Assembly: GCA_045615885.1 (NCBI GenBank)
Contig: JAZLFR010000032.1
Location: forward strand, 1-64,000
Source: UBA1765 sp045615885
GTDB taxonomy: Bacteria > Fibrobacterota > Fibrobacteria > Fibrobacterales > Fibrobacteraceae
Direction: 5' to 3'
DNA length: 64,000 nucleotides
Below, in pieces: positions 50,117 through 57,133 of the stretch (positions are counted from its first letter, which is position 1; every line of letters begins with the position of its first letter). A program made the translations under genes and the position numbers. A model generated the notes under the pieces. It was not told where the DNA came from, searched no databases, and saw only the letters and a list, made by a program, of their open reading frames with translations.

Positions 50117-51430
50117 ATGATGTCTAGATTTTATGTTTTTTTTGCCTTTATTTTAATTGCCTTTAGTGCCTCTTTTGCTTCGATCGACACCATTGCCGTG
50201 GATGTCGGTATTTCTGTTTTCAAGACCATGCCGCTTGGCGTAGTGCCTTTTGAAGAAAAAACGGCCATTGCTTGGGGTGAAAATCGCCCGCACGAAGTTC
50301 TTTCCAGCGACGCGAACCTTTCTGGCCGCTTCGATGTCGTTGCAGCAGACAAGTTCGACCTTGTGAAGTTTAGCCGCGCCCGCGTCAAGTTCTATGTGAC
50401 CGGCAAGGTTGAAAGTGTTGACGAAAATACGATCAAGCTTTCCTGCTTTTTGTACGCAGCCCAGACCAAGCAGCTTGTGCTTGGCGAAAGTTACAAGATT
50501 GCTGTTGCCGATGTGCGCGAAGCAATCCACAAGTTCTTTGATAAAATCGTGATGGAACTCTGGGGCGAGCCGGGCGTTGCAAATACAAAGCTTGCCTGGG
50601 TCCGCAAGATCGATGGCGTCAAGCAGGTAATTTATGCCGACTATGACGGTTACCGCCGTCGCCAGGCCACTAAGGATACGACCATCAGCATGATGCCGGT
50701 CTGGGGTCTTGGCAACAGGGAATTGATTTTTGTGAGCTTCCGCAACGAAAAGCCGCAGCTTCATTCCAAGAACCTTTCCACAAAGCTTGTTCGCCGTCTC
50801 TACAAAGAGCACGCCCAGACATTCAGCCCGGCAGTGAACCCGCGCACAGGCGAACTTTTGTTCTCTGTAATTCGCGACGGCAAGACCGACCTTTACCTAG
50901 GCGATGCCGAAGGCAGCAAGAGCCGCCGCATCTCTTACTTGAAGTCTTCGCAGACAAGCCCGGCATGGAGCCCGCGCGCAAGCGAAATCCTCTTTACGAG
51001 TGACCGCGGCGGTGGCCCGCAGATTTATGTGATGGGCAAGGATGGCAGCGACGTGCGCCGAGTGACATTCATGGGCAAGTACAATGAAAAGGCATCTTGG
51101 TCACCGACTGGCGATCGCATTGCCTATAGCTCCATGGATAACGGCAAGATGAACATTTACACTTGCGCTTTTGACGGCTCCGACATTGTGCAGCTCACTT
51201 CTGACGCAGGCAACAACGAACATCCGACTTGGTCCCCTGATGGGAACCTGATTGCATTTGCAAGTAATCGTTCCGGAACCTACCAGATTTACATTATGCG
51301 TAAGGACGGTTCCAATGTAACGCAAATTACAAAGCAGGGTGAAAACACTTCGCCGACCTGGTCATTCTACGACCCGGAAACAGAAATTACAAAGAAACAA
51401 AATCAACCCTCTACTAAGGAAGGTAAATAA
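50117..51430 (+). CDS. tolB: Tol-Pal system protein TolB
   Basis: About 437 residues: signal peptide (FYVFFAFILIAFSASFA), an N-terminal alpha/beta domain (about 20-150), and a six-bladed propeller with repeated xWSPxGxxIxFxSxR...IYxMxxDG blades (SPAWSPRASEILFTSDR, ASWSPTGDRIAYSS, PTWSPDGNLIAFASNR). Periplasmic; binds Pal and TolA. Three consecutive candidate starts (GTG 50114, ATG 50117, ATG 50120) lie right after a -10-like box, so the exact start is open. Shares one base with pal (TAATG). Confidence 0.93.
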   Translation: MMSRFYVFFAFILIAFSASFASIDTIAVDVGISVFKTMPLGVVPFEEKTAIAWGENRPHEVLSSDANLSGRFDVVAADKFDLVKFSRARVKFYVTGKVESVDENTIKLSCFLYAAQTKQLVLGESYKIAVADVREAIHKFFDKIVMELWGEPGVANTKLAWVRKIDGVKQVIYADYDGYRRRQATKDTTISMMPVWGLGNRELIFVSFRNEKPQLHSKNLSTKLVRRLYKEHAQTFSPAVNPRTGELLFSVIRDGKTDLYLGDAEGSKSRRISYLKSSQTSPAWSPRASEILFTSDRGGGPQIYVMGKDGSDVRRVTFMGKYNEKASWSPTGDRIAYSSMDNGKMNIYTCAFDGSDIVQLTSDAGNNEHPTWSPDGNLIAFASNRSGTYQIYIMRKDGSNVTQITKQGENTSPTWSFYDPETEITKKQNQPSTKEGK

Positions 51431-52035
51431 TGAAAAAGTTGATTCTCGGATTTTGCACAATGGCTCTCCTCGCTGCTTGCTCTGGAGCTCCGGACCCAGA
51501 AACAGAACCGGCACAGCCAAAAAAGAAGAAGACTGCTATTCGTATCGATGAAGACGAAGATGCTGCAGCCCGCGCAAAGGCTGATTCCCTTGCTGCTGCA
51601 GAAAAGGCCCGCCTCGAAGCGGAACGCCTGGAACAGGAACGCCTTGCTGCAGAAAAGCTTGAAGCTGACCGCCAGCGTCTGGAACAGATGATCAACCAGC
51701 TCATGGAAGATGATGTCTACTTTGACTACGACCGTTCTGAACTTACCGAAAAGGCAAAGGAACTCCTTGCACAGGTCGGTGACTTGCTCAAGGCAGAAGA
51801 ACGCTTTACCGTTACCATCGAAGGTCACACCGATGCTCGCGGCACCGAAGACTACAACATGACTCTTGGCGGCAAGCGCGCCATGAAGGTCAAGGAATTC
51901 CTTATTGCATACGGCATTGGCGACGATCGACTTGAAACTGTAAGCTATGGCAAGGAACGCCCGAAGGTTGAAGGCGCAAATGAAGAAGCCTACTCCCAGA
52001 ACCGTCGAGCAAACTTCCGTGTAAAGGTGAAATAG
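51430..52035 (+). CDS. pal: Peptidoglycan-associated lipoprotein Pal
   Basis: 201 residues. Lipobox LLAAC with Cys17, a charged Ala/Glu/Lys-rich coiled-coil linker (about 40-90), then an OmpA-like peptidoglycan-binding domain (VYFDYDRSEL... IEGHTDARGTEDYNMTLGGKRA... SQNRRANFRVK). Tethers the outer membrane to peptidoglycan and is relocated by the Tol motor during division. The linker is longer than in E. coli Pal. Confidence 0.96.
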   Translation: MKKLILGFCTMALLAACSGAPDPETEPAQPKKKKTAIRIDEDEDAAARAKADSLAAAEKARLEAERLEQERLAAEKLEADRQRLEQMINQLMEDDVYFDYDRSELTEKAKELLAQVGDLLKAEERFTVTIEGHTDARGTEDYNMTLGGKRAMKVKEFLIAYGIGDDRLETVSYGKERPKVEGANEEAYSQNRRANFRVKVK

Positions 52036-52055
52036 GATCTAGGATTTAGGGGCTA

Positions 52056-52160
52056 GTGGTTAGACGAAAGACGATAGACGAAAGACGAAAGAGGATTGTT
52101 AAATTCCAGTGTTTAGGGCATAGGGTTCAGGGTCTAGGGTATAGAATTGTAATTACAAAT
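52056..52160 (+). repeat. Purine-rich and TAGGG-type short repeats downstream of pal
   Basis: TAGACGAAAGACGATAGACGAAAGACGAAAG (52060-52090, shown here in shorter units: TAGACGAAAGACGA repeated) followed by irregular TAGGGCATAGGG, TTCAGGG, TCTAGGG units to about 52145. No ORF or terminator. Confidence 0.65.
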
Positions 52161-52198
52161 TGTCATTGCGAGGACCCTTAGGTCCGTGGCAATCTAGA
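52161..52198 (+). repeat. Dispersed palindromic intergenic repeat
   Basis: TGTCATTGCGAGGACC, CTTA, GGTCCGTGGCAATC: nested perfect arms GGACC/GGTCC and ATTGC/GCAAT. Same family as those at 2639, 27895 and 46394. The remaining 52199-52335 has an ACCTCA-containing GCACC-GAA-GGTGC hairpin (about 52274-52286) and no gene. Confidence 0.8.
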
Positions 52199-52335
52199 GC
52201 AGTCATTAGTGTGCAAGTGCTAGTGCCGATTGCAACATTTCCTCTAGGCGCATAGCGCCGACCCCACACCTCAAAGCACCGAAGGTGCGACCTGATTCCC
52301 TGACTCCTATAACTTTCAACTTTAAATTTGTGCTT

Positions 52336-53376
52336 ATGAAAAAAACTTTAATAGTATTCTCTTTGCTCACAAGCCTGTTTGTGGGCTGCGCGACTACGCA
52401 AGATGTGCAGTTCATTAGTGACGAAGTTCGCGAAGATTTGAAGATGGATATTCGCAAGACAAATATCCGCTTGGATTCTTTGCGCAAGGCAAACGATTCG
52501 TTGAAGACTTTGCTTGCGCAGCGGGATTCCGTTGCTGCAAAGACTGCTGCCGAAACAAGCCAGATGCTCAACCGCATGAAGGCAGACCTTGCAATTCTTG
52601 CAACGCGCACCGCCGATGAGTCTAGCCGCAACGACAGCCGCCACGAAGAACTTACATACCGTTTGGACATGCTTCTTGGCAAGTCCGACAAGATTCTTGC
52701 AAAGAAGGTCGTTGTGAGCGGTGCTCCTGCGGCTCCGATTTCGCTCGATAGCATTGAAGCGCAGGCGAACCTGCTCCTTGAAAACGAAGCCATGTTCAAC
52801 ACCGCCCGTGCCGACTTTTTGCGTGGCGAATACAAAATTGCTTTCGACGGTTTCAAGCAGGTCTTTGAACAGGTGAAGACCGGCGAACTTGCTGAAGAAT
52901 CGCTGTACTGGATGGCGCTCTGCCTGCAAGAAGCGGAACAGCCAGAAAAGGCAAAGGTTTTGCTCAACCGCCTGGCTACGGAATTCCCAGAAGGCAACAA
53001 GACTTGCGTAACGCTCTTTAAGCTCGCGGGCATTGCCGCCGGCGAAGGCGACACCGAAGCGCAAAAGCAGAACTTGCAGACGCTCCTCGAAAAGAAGCAG
53101 TGCATGGAGACGAATGAATTCATTCAGGCAGCAGAAATGCTCGAAGAAATTCTGAACTCTACATCTGCAGAACCGGCCGCACCTGCTGCAGCCCCTGCCG
53201 CAGATCCGGCTCAGCCTGTAGAGGCGGCTCCTGCCCCAGAAACAGCGGAGTCTGCCCCGACGGCAGTGGAACCTGCCCCGGCTGTGGCCCCGGTCGAAGC
53301 CGCTCCAGCACCAGCGCAAGAAAACGCTTCTGCACAAGAAACTGCAGCACCGGCAGCCGCACCTGCCAAGCAATAA
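52336..53376 (+). CDS. cpoB: CpoB/YbgF-like lipoprotein with TPR region
   Basis: 346 residues. Lipobox LFVGC with Cys18; a long coiled coil (about 30-110) typical of CpoB trimers; then a TPR-type helical region (ARADFLRGEYKIAFDGFKQVFEQVKTGELAEESLYWMALCLQEAEQPEKAKVLLNR); last about 75 residues are Pro/Ala/Glu-rich. CpoB couples the Tol system to peptidoglycan synthesis in E. coli; position after pal supports the same here, although E. coli CpoB is not a lipoprotein. ATG 52336 is set by the signal peptide; the ORF start at 52285 lacks one. Confidence 0.8.
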   Translation: MKKTLIVFSLLTSLFVGCATTQDVQFISDEVREDLKMDIRKTNIRLDSLRKANDSLKTLLAQRDSVAAKTAAETSQMLNRMKADLAILATRTADESSRNDSRHEELTYRLDMLLGKSDKILAKKVVVSGAPAAPISLDSIEAQANLLLENEAMFNTARADFLRGEYKIAFDGFKQVFEQVKTGELAEESLYWMALCLQEAEQPEKAKVLLNRLATEFPEGNKTCVTLFKLAGIAAGEGDTEAQKQNLQTLLEKKQCMETNEFIQAAEMLEEILNSTSAEPAAPAAAPAADPAQPVEAAPAPETAESAPTAVEPAPAVAPVEAAPAPAQENASAQETAAPAAAPAKQ

Positions 53377-53397
53377 GTTTGGATTCCCAAAGTAAAG

Positions 53398-53425
53398 AAG
53401 GCTCCCAGTCGGTGGGAGCCTTTTT
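53398..53425. terminator. Bidirectional intrinsic terminator between cpoB and ogt
   Basis: AAGGCTCCCA / TGGGAGCCTT, perfect 10-bp stem with loop GTCGG and a T run; serves both convergent genes. Confidence 0.93.
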
Positions 53426-53427
53426 CG

Positions 53428-53991
53428 TTATTCCAGATCGGTTAGAAGGTCGGGCGGCACTGCGCCCTCGATTTCAAGTAGCTTGCGTTTTAGCCCAAGG
53501 CCGAGCGCATAGCCGGTGAGCTCGCCCTGCTTGCCGATTACGCGGTGGCAGGGGAGTATTATTTGCAGCGGATTTTTGTGCAGGGCGCCGCCCACGGCGC
53601 GCGTGGCGCTTGGCTCGCCAATGAATTCGGCGAGCTGCTGGTAAGACCATGTTTTGCCATACGGAATTTTTTGCAGCGCCTCCCAGACTTTTACCTGGAA
53701 TTCCGTTCCGTAAATCTTGATTGGAATGTCGAAAGTCTTGCGACGGCCCGAAAGGTATTCGTTCATCTGCAAAACGACCTTGCGATAAATTACGAGAGCC
53801 CGCTTTTCTAGCGGAATCTGCTGAATGGACCTGCCCTGCGAACATTCCAGTATCTGGCCGTGGCGCACCTCGGTATTGACGCTGTTCTCGAATGTAAGCG
53901 CACACAAGACATTACCTTCAAAGACAAATGTCCAGTCGCCCCAAACATTCTGGTGGTGAACAGTCGTGAATCCTGGTTGCGAAAAATCCAT
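53428..53991 (-). CDS. ogt: Methylated-DNA-protein cysteine methyltransferase
   Basis: 187 residues. C-terminal AGT domain with GTEFQVKVWEALQKIPYGKTWSYQQLA (helix-turn-helix), the active-site motif PCHRV at 147-151 (acceptor Cys148), and GYALGLGLKRKLLEIEGA. Repairs O6-alkylguanine by suicide transfer. The motif reads ILPCHRV rather than the commoner IxPCHRV spacing variants, still complete. The start at 53991 has no Shine-Dalgarno; a TATAAA lies eight bases upstream, so initiation may be leaderless. Confidence 0.94.
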   Translation of the reverse strand: MDFSQPGFTTVHHQNVWGDWTFVFEGNVLCALTFENSVNTEVRHGQILECSQGRSIQQIPLEKRALVIYRKVVLQMNEYLSGRRKTFDIPIKIYGTEFQVKVWEALQKIPYGKTWSYQQLAEFIGEPSATRAVGGALHKNPLQIILPCHRVIGKQGELTGYALGLGLKRKLLEIEGAVPPDLLTDLE

Positions 53992-54018
53992 GACTATAAT
54001 TTATATATTTTTTTTGAA

Positions 54019-54879
54019 CTAAAACCTACGAATGACGAGGGTGCTGAAACTTCCTTCAAAAAAAGCATCGGAATTTTCGCTGCTTTCGTAGCGATTCGTT
54101 GTTTTTGAACCAAATACAATGTTCCACGCCCAGTTGTCGCCGGCATAGCCGAATGCCATTTTGATTACTGTCTCGGGAAGAAATACGTACGATTCCCTGC
54201 GTTCGTTGTAGCCAAAGTTAACACCCAGCACACCGAATATGTTCATGAAATATTTGGGGTTGTTGAACAGGAATGTGTACGAAGCTCCGAGTTGAGGCCC
54301 TGCATAGTCCAGATGCTCCCATTCGGCCAAAAAGTCAGTTTCTCCGTCGTTTTTCATGCTAGCTCGTTGAATGTCTGCACCAACAAGCATGCTACCACTT
54401 GAAATGTTTTGCTTTCTGTCCAGATAATATGCCGCACGAGGGGAATGGTTTTCCCCATTTAGAATGTAGAGAATCCTTGAGCCGTAATTGGCAAATTCCA
54501 ATTCTACTTCGACATTATTTTTGTTCTCTTCATCATTGTAGGAGAATCTGTTGTAGTATTTGATCCAGGCGTCTATCCAAAAGTTGCCTGGGAAATAACT
54601 TGTTGCAAAATCAAAATTTTTGGAGGCAGAAGAACGATCGTCTTTTGTAAAGGGGAGCGCGTATTGAATGTCAAAGGAAAAATCTCCATAACCAAGGCCA
54701 AGGCCTACTTCTACGGGATTGTTTGTTTGAAGAGTGCCGTCTTTGAAGTCGTAAAAATCCAGGGCAATGTAGTTGAATAAAATCAACCCGCGAACGCTTA
54801 ACTTTTTGTCAAACTCCGAAACAGCCTCTGCAAACAGGGGAATCGTTAAAAGCAGAATCGCAATGACAACGCGTTTCAT
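54019..54879 (-). CDS. Predicted outer-membrane beta-barrel-like protein
   Basis: 286 residues: signal peptide MKRVVIAILLLTIPLFAEA, then alternating-polarity strands rich in Tyr/Phe (VGLGLGYGDFSFDIQYALPF, YNRFSYND, AWNIVFGSKTTNRYES) and a C-terminal ...STLVIRRF ending in Phe, the usual end of outer-membrane barrels. No family recognised. GAGG lies nine bases upstream of the start. It is the fourth gene in a leftward group after the MarR-like regulator, but a 71-base gap with a 9-bp hairpin (TGCAAGGCA/TGCCTTGCA, 54899-54927) separates it from the small genes. Confidence 0.7.
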   Translation of the reverse strand: MKRVVIAILLLTIPLFAEAVSEFDKKLSVRGLILFNYIALDFYDFKDGTLQTNNPVEVGLGLGYGDFSFDIQYALPFTKDDRSSASKNFDFATSYFPGNFWIDAWIKYYNRFSYNDEENKNNVEVELEFANYGSRILYILNGENHSPRAAYYLDRKQNISSGSMLVGADIQRASMKNDGETDFLAEWEHLDYAGPQLGASYTFLFNNPKYFMNIFGVLGVNFGYNERRESYVFLPETVIKMAFGYAGDNWAWNIVFGSKTTNRYESSENSDAFFEGSFSTLVIRRF

Positions 54880-54950
54880 TTAGTCTTGCCTCTGGCCATG
54901 CAAGGCAATTTAGAAAAATGCCTTGCACGGTGGAATGGCTTTTGCGTGTC

Positions 54951-55205
54951 TTAGTTCTTCTTGAAGAGTGCCTTCAGCCGCTTTACGCCTTCTACGCCAA
55001 GTATGGTGAGGCCGCCGTACTGGAATGTTTTGGCTAGCCCAAAGAAAACCACCCACAAAACTCCTTTGACTGCGGCATCTATATCCAAAGCCATTTGAGC
55101 AAAGGATATTATATAGCACGGAATGCAGCAGGCTAGAACGATGACGCCTGTCCTGAATGAAAGCTTTTGCAGCGCCGACTTGATTTTACGAAAGAGCTTT
55201 TTCAC
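54951..55205 (-). CDS. Small membrane protein (84 aa)
   Basis: 84 residues beginning at GTG 55205. Two hydrophobic helices (about 18-38 TGVIVLACCIPCYIISFAQM, and about 46-68 GVLWVVFFGLAKTFQYGGLTILG) flanked by basic ends. It resembles small proteins described as transporter-suffix-domain proteins, but I am not certain. It begins six bases after the stop of the 56-residue Cys protein and so is probably co-transcribed with it and with the regulator. Confidence 0.6.
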   Translation of the reverse strand: MKKLFRKIKSALQKLSFRTGVIVLACCIPCYIISFAQMALDIDAAVKGVLWVVFFGLAKTFQYGGLTILGVEGVKRLKALFKKN

Positions 55206-55211
55206 GGGCGC

Positions 55212-55382
55212 TTACTTGATGTCGTATTTTTGGCAAAGGGCAATTCTTTCTTCTTCGCTAAGGCTTTTCAGGTACTTCTTGAAACCTGGGCAGAAGTTGA
55301 TGTGGAATCGCCAAAAGCGGCCGATGAATGATTTGGGATTCTTGTCGTACTGAGCTCTGATTTTGCAATTTGCGCAACCCAT
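55212..55382 (-). CDS. Small conserved Cys/Trp protein (56 aa)
   Basis: 56 residues starting MGCANCKIRAQYDKNPKS and containing FIGRFWRFHINFCPGFKKY. Similar proteins of about 55-60 residues with MxCxNCKxRxxYxxNPKSxxGRxWRWHxxFCPGW occur in several anaerobes; I know of no function. Cys3, Cys6 and Cys31 could bind a metal or be redox active. It starts 11 bases after the MarR-like gene, suggesting it is a target in the same operon. Too short for ordinary ORF cut-offs. Confidence 0.8.
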   Translation of the reverse strand: MGCANCKIRAQYDKNPKSFIGRFWRFHINFCPGFKKYLKSLSEEERIALCQKYDIK

Positions 55383-55393
55383 GATGGACTCCT

Positions 55394-55828
55394 TTATTTT
55401 AATGCTTTGATCAAATTGTCGAGAATCGGGGCGACGGAACCCAATTCTTTTAAGTTTACGTGCTTTTTGGACATTTCGCTAACAAGGCAGGACGGAATTT
55501 CTGCAGCTTTCTTTTGCAGGTTCTTGCCCTTGGCTGTGAGGCTGATGATCTTTTGGCGGGCGTCTTCCTTGCCGGGCTTTCGCTTGATGAGGCCAAGGTC
55601 TTCCATGCGTTTAAGCAGGGGAGTGACGGTGTTTGTTTCAAGCAGCAAGCGTTCTGTAATGGTGCTGATGCACACGTTGTCATTTTCCCAAAGAATCATC
55701 ATCACCAGGTATTGCGGGTAGGTGATGTTCAACTTTTCTAGCAACGGGCGGTAGGTTTGCGTTACCAGGCGGGAAGCCGTGTAAAGCCTAAAGCAAAGTT
55801 GATTGTCCAGTTTAAGTTCTTCGTACAT
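55394..55828 (-). CDS. MarR/OhrR-type regulator
   Basis: 144-residue winged-helix regulator. LDNQLCFRLYTASRLVTQTYRPLL places Cys12 exactly where OhrR proteins have their peroxide-sensing cysteine; ITYPQYLVMMILWE, TNTVTPLLKRMEDLGLIKRK and the DARQKIISLT wing are MarR/OhrR features. It probably represses its own operon and responds to organic hydroperoxides, but no ohr gene is adjacent. The start has no Shine-Dalgarno; TATATT (55835-55840, minus strand) lies six bases upstream. A possible operator ATCG-CGTA-CGAT lies at 55850-55861. Confidence 0.85.
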   Translation of the reverse strand: MYEELKLDNQLCFRLYTASRLVTQTYRPLLEKLNITYPQYLVMMILWENDNVCISTITERLLLETNTVTPLLKRMEDLGLIKRKPGKEDARQKIISLTAKGKNLQKKAAEIPSCLVSEMSKKHVNLKELGSVAPILDNLIKALK

Positions 55829-55849
55829 GCTGTAAATATATAAAAATAC

Positions 55850-55861
55850 ATCGCGTACGAT
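55850..55861. promoter_or_regulatory. Candidate operator of the MarR/OhrR-like regulator
   Basis: ATCG-CGTA-CGAT inverted repeat upstream of the regulator, with a further CATCG/CGATG-type repetition towards 55876. Located between the divergent regulator and DUF4421 genes. Half-sites are short. Confidence 0.35.
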
Positions 55862-55908
55862 ATAAAATTTACGATGGTATGAAAGCGAAAATAGGAGATT
55901 ATGGAGAA

Positions 55909-57012
55909 ATGAAAAAAACTACATTTGTATATGGAATGATGTCACAAGGATTCAAAACTTTATTGTTAGTGCTGCTTGCTTGCGTTGCCACACATGCGTT
56001 CAATCCAGTTGATGTTGCAAATCGTATTTTTGACTGGCTGGATAGTTCCGACTGGGCTCGCTGGGATACCACATACGTTACACCGTACAAAACGCATTGG
56101 AATGTTGGAATCGGAGGCCTTCTTTACAATGACGCCTCTACCATGGGTTATGACATTTCTGAAAACGGAGTTGAGCTGAGGACGAATGGTGATTTGAAGT
56201 CGGACGCTTCGGCAAAATTGTCGCTTTCGGTTGGGTATAGGGCTCTTGGACTTTCATATACTTTTGATCTAGATGATGAAGAAGAAAATTTAGCGTTTAG
56301 TTATTATGGCGATGTTTTGGGCGGTGATTTTTTTATGAATCGTTCCGCTTCGCTGCATGGAGATTGTGATGTCGGTATTACTTTAAGTGCTGAAGATGTA
56401 ACAATTTCTGCAGACTCGTCTCGTTATATAAGTAAACAGACTACTCGTAAATTGAATATGCTTGCCAGCGCTTATTATGTTTTCAACAATAAGAAATTTT
56501 CTTATGGAGCGGCCTTTAGTCAAAAGAACAAGCAGAAAAGAAGTGCCGGTTCATTTCTTTTGGGTGCAACTTATGCAAGAACTCGAATCAAGGTAACTGA
56601 CGATTCGTTGCGAGGTATGCTTGTTGGTATTGACCAAATGGATTTTAGTGAAGTGGCGCTTGGGGTGGGCTATGCGCATAATTTTGTCTTTAACATTAAT
56701 GAAAATCATCATTTGTTAAATTCATTCTTTTTGCTGCCTTCTGTTGCGCTATATAATTGGGCGAATCTTATATCGGTAAATGTAGATGATACAAAAAAAT
56801 CAACTAGCGTAACTTATTGGATTAAGGACGCAGATAGTATAAAAGAATTGCAATTTGTCTGGACTATAAAATATGCGCTCACATATACCTATAAGGATTC
56901 ATTGTTTTTTGGAATAAGGCTTTCGTATATGTTGCAGGATATGATAAATGGAGTGCTTTCGTTAGATAGCAGAACCATTGAATCCAATATGTTTGCTGGT
57001 TTTAGATTTTAA
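55909..57012 (+). CDS. DUF4421-like outer-membrane/secreted protein
   Basis: 367 residues with a signal peptide (FKTLLLVLLACVATHAF) and a beta-rich body with many aromatic strands (THWNVGIGGLLYND, SLSVGYRALGLSYTFD, SAYYVFNNKKFSYGAAF) ending ...SNMFAGFRF with a terminal Phe, as in outer-membrane barrels. The arrangement reminds me of DUF4421 proteins of Bacteroidetes and Fibrobacter (DWLDSSD...WDTTYV start). Function unknown. ATG 55909 chosen for the signal peptide and nearby GGAG; an in-frame ATG lies 30 bases earlier. Confidence 0.7.
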   Translation: MKKTTFVYGMMSQGFKTLLLVLLACVATHAFNPVDVANRIFDWLDSSDWARWDTTYVTPYKTHWNVGIGGLLYNDASTMGYDISENGVELRTNGDLKSDASAKLSLSVGYRALGLSYTFDLDDEEENLAFSYYGDVLGGDFFMNRSASLHGDCDVGITLSAEDVTISADSSRYISKQTTRKLNMLASAYYVFNNKKFSYGAAFSQKNKQKRSAGSFLLGATYARTRIKVTDDSLRGMLVGIDQMDFSEVALGVGYAHNFVFNINENHHLLNSFFLLPSVALYNWANLISVNVDDTKKSTSVTYWIKDADSIKELQFVWTIKYALTYTYKDSLFFGIRLSYMLQDMINGVLSLDSRTIESNMFAGFRF

Positions 57013-57030
57013 GTTTTGCGAAAACAAAAG

Positions 57031-57059
57031 AAGGGACTCTCTTGCGGAGAGTCCCTTTT
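57031..57059. terminator. Bidirectional intrinsic terminator
   Basis: AAGGGACTCTC / GAGAGTCCCTT, 11-bp perfect stem, loop TTGCG. Ends the DUF4421-like gene and can stop leftward pfp transcription. Confidence 0.92.
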
Positions 57060-57063
57060 GTCG

Positions 57064-57116
57064 TTCCCGGCTTGGCCGGGAATCTGCTGCTCGGTTATGG
57101 GAGTGCAGGCACTCCC
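57064..57116. other. Two further perfect hairpins downstream of pfp
   Basis: TTCCCGGC-TTG-GCCGGGAA (57064-57082) and GGGAGTGC-AG-GCACTCCC (57099-57116) follow each other just beyond the pfp stop. No T run of note; perhaps mRNA 3'-end stabilisers or repeat remnants. Confidence 0.6.
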
Positions 57117-57133
57117 GCAACATTTGCCTTGGA

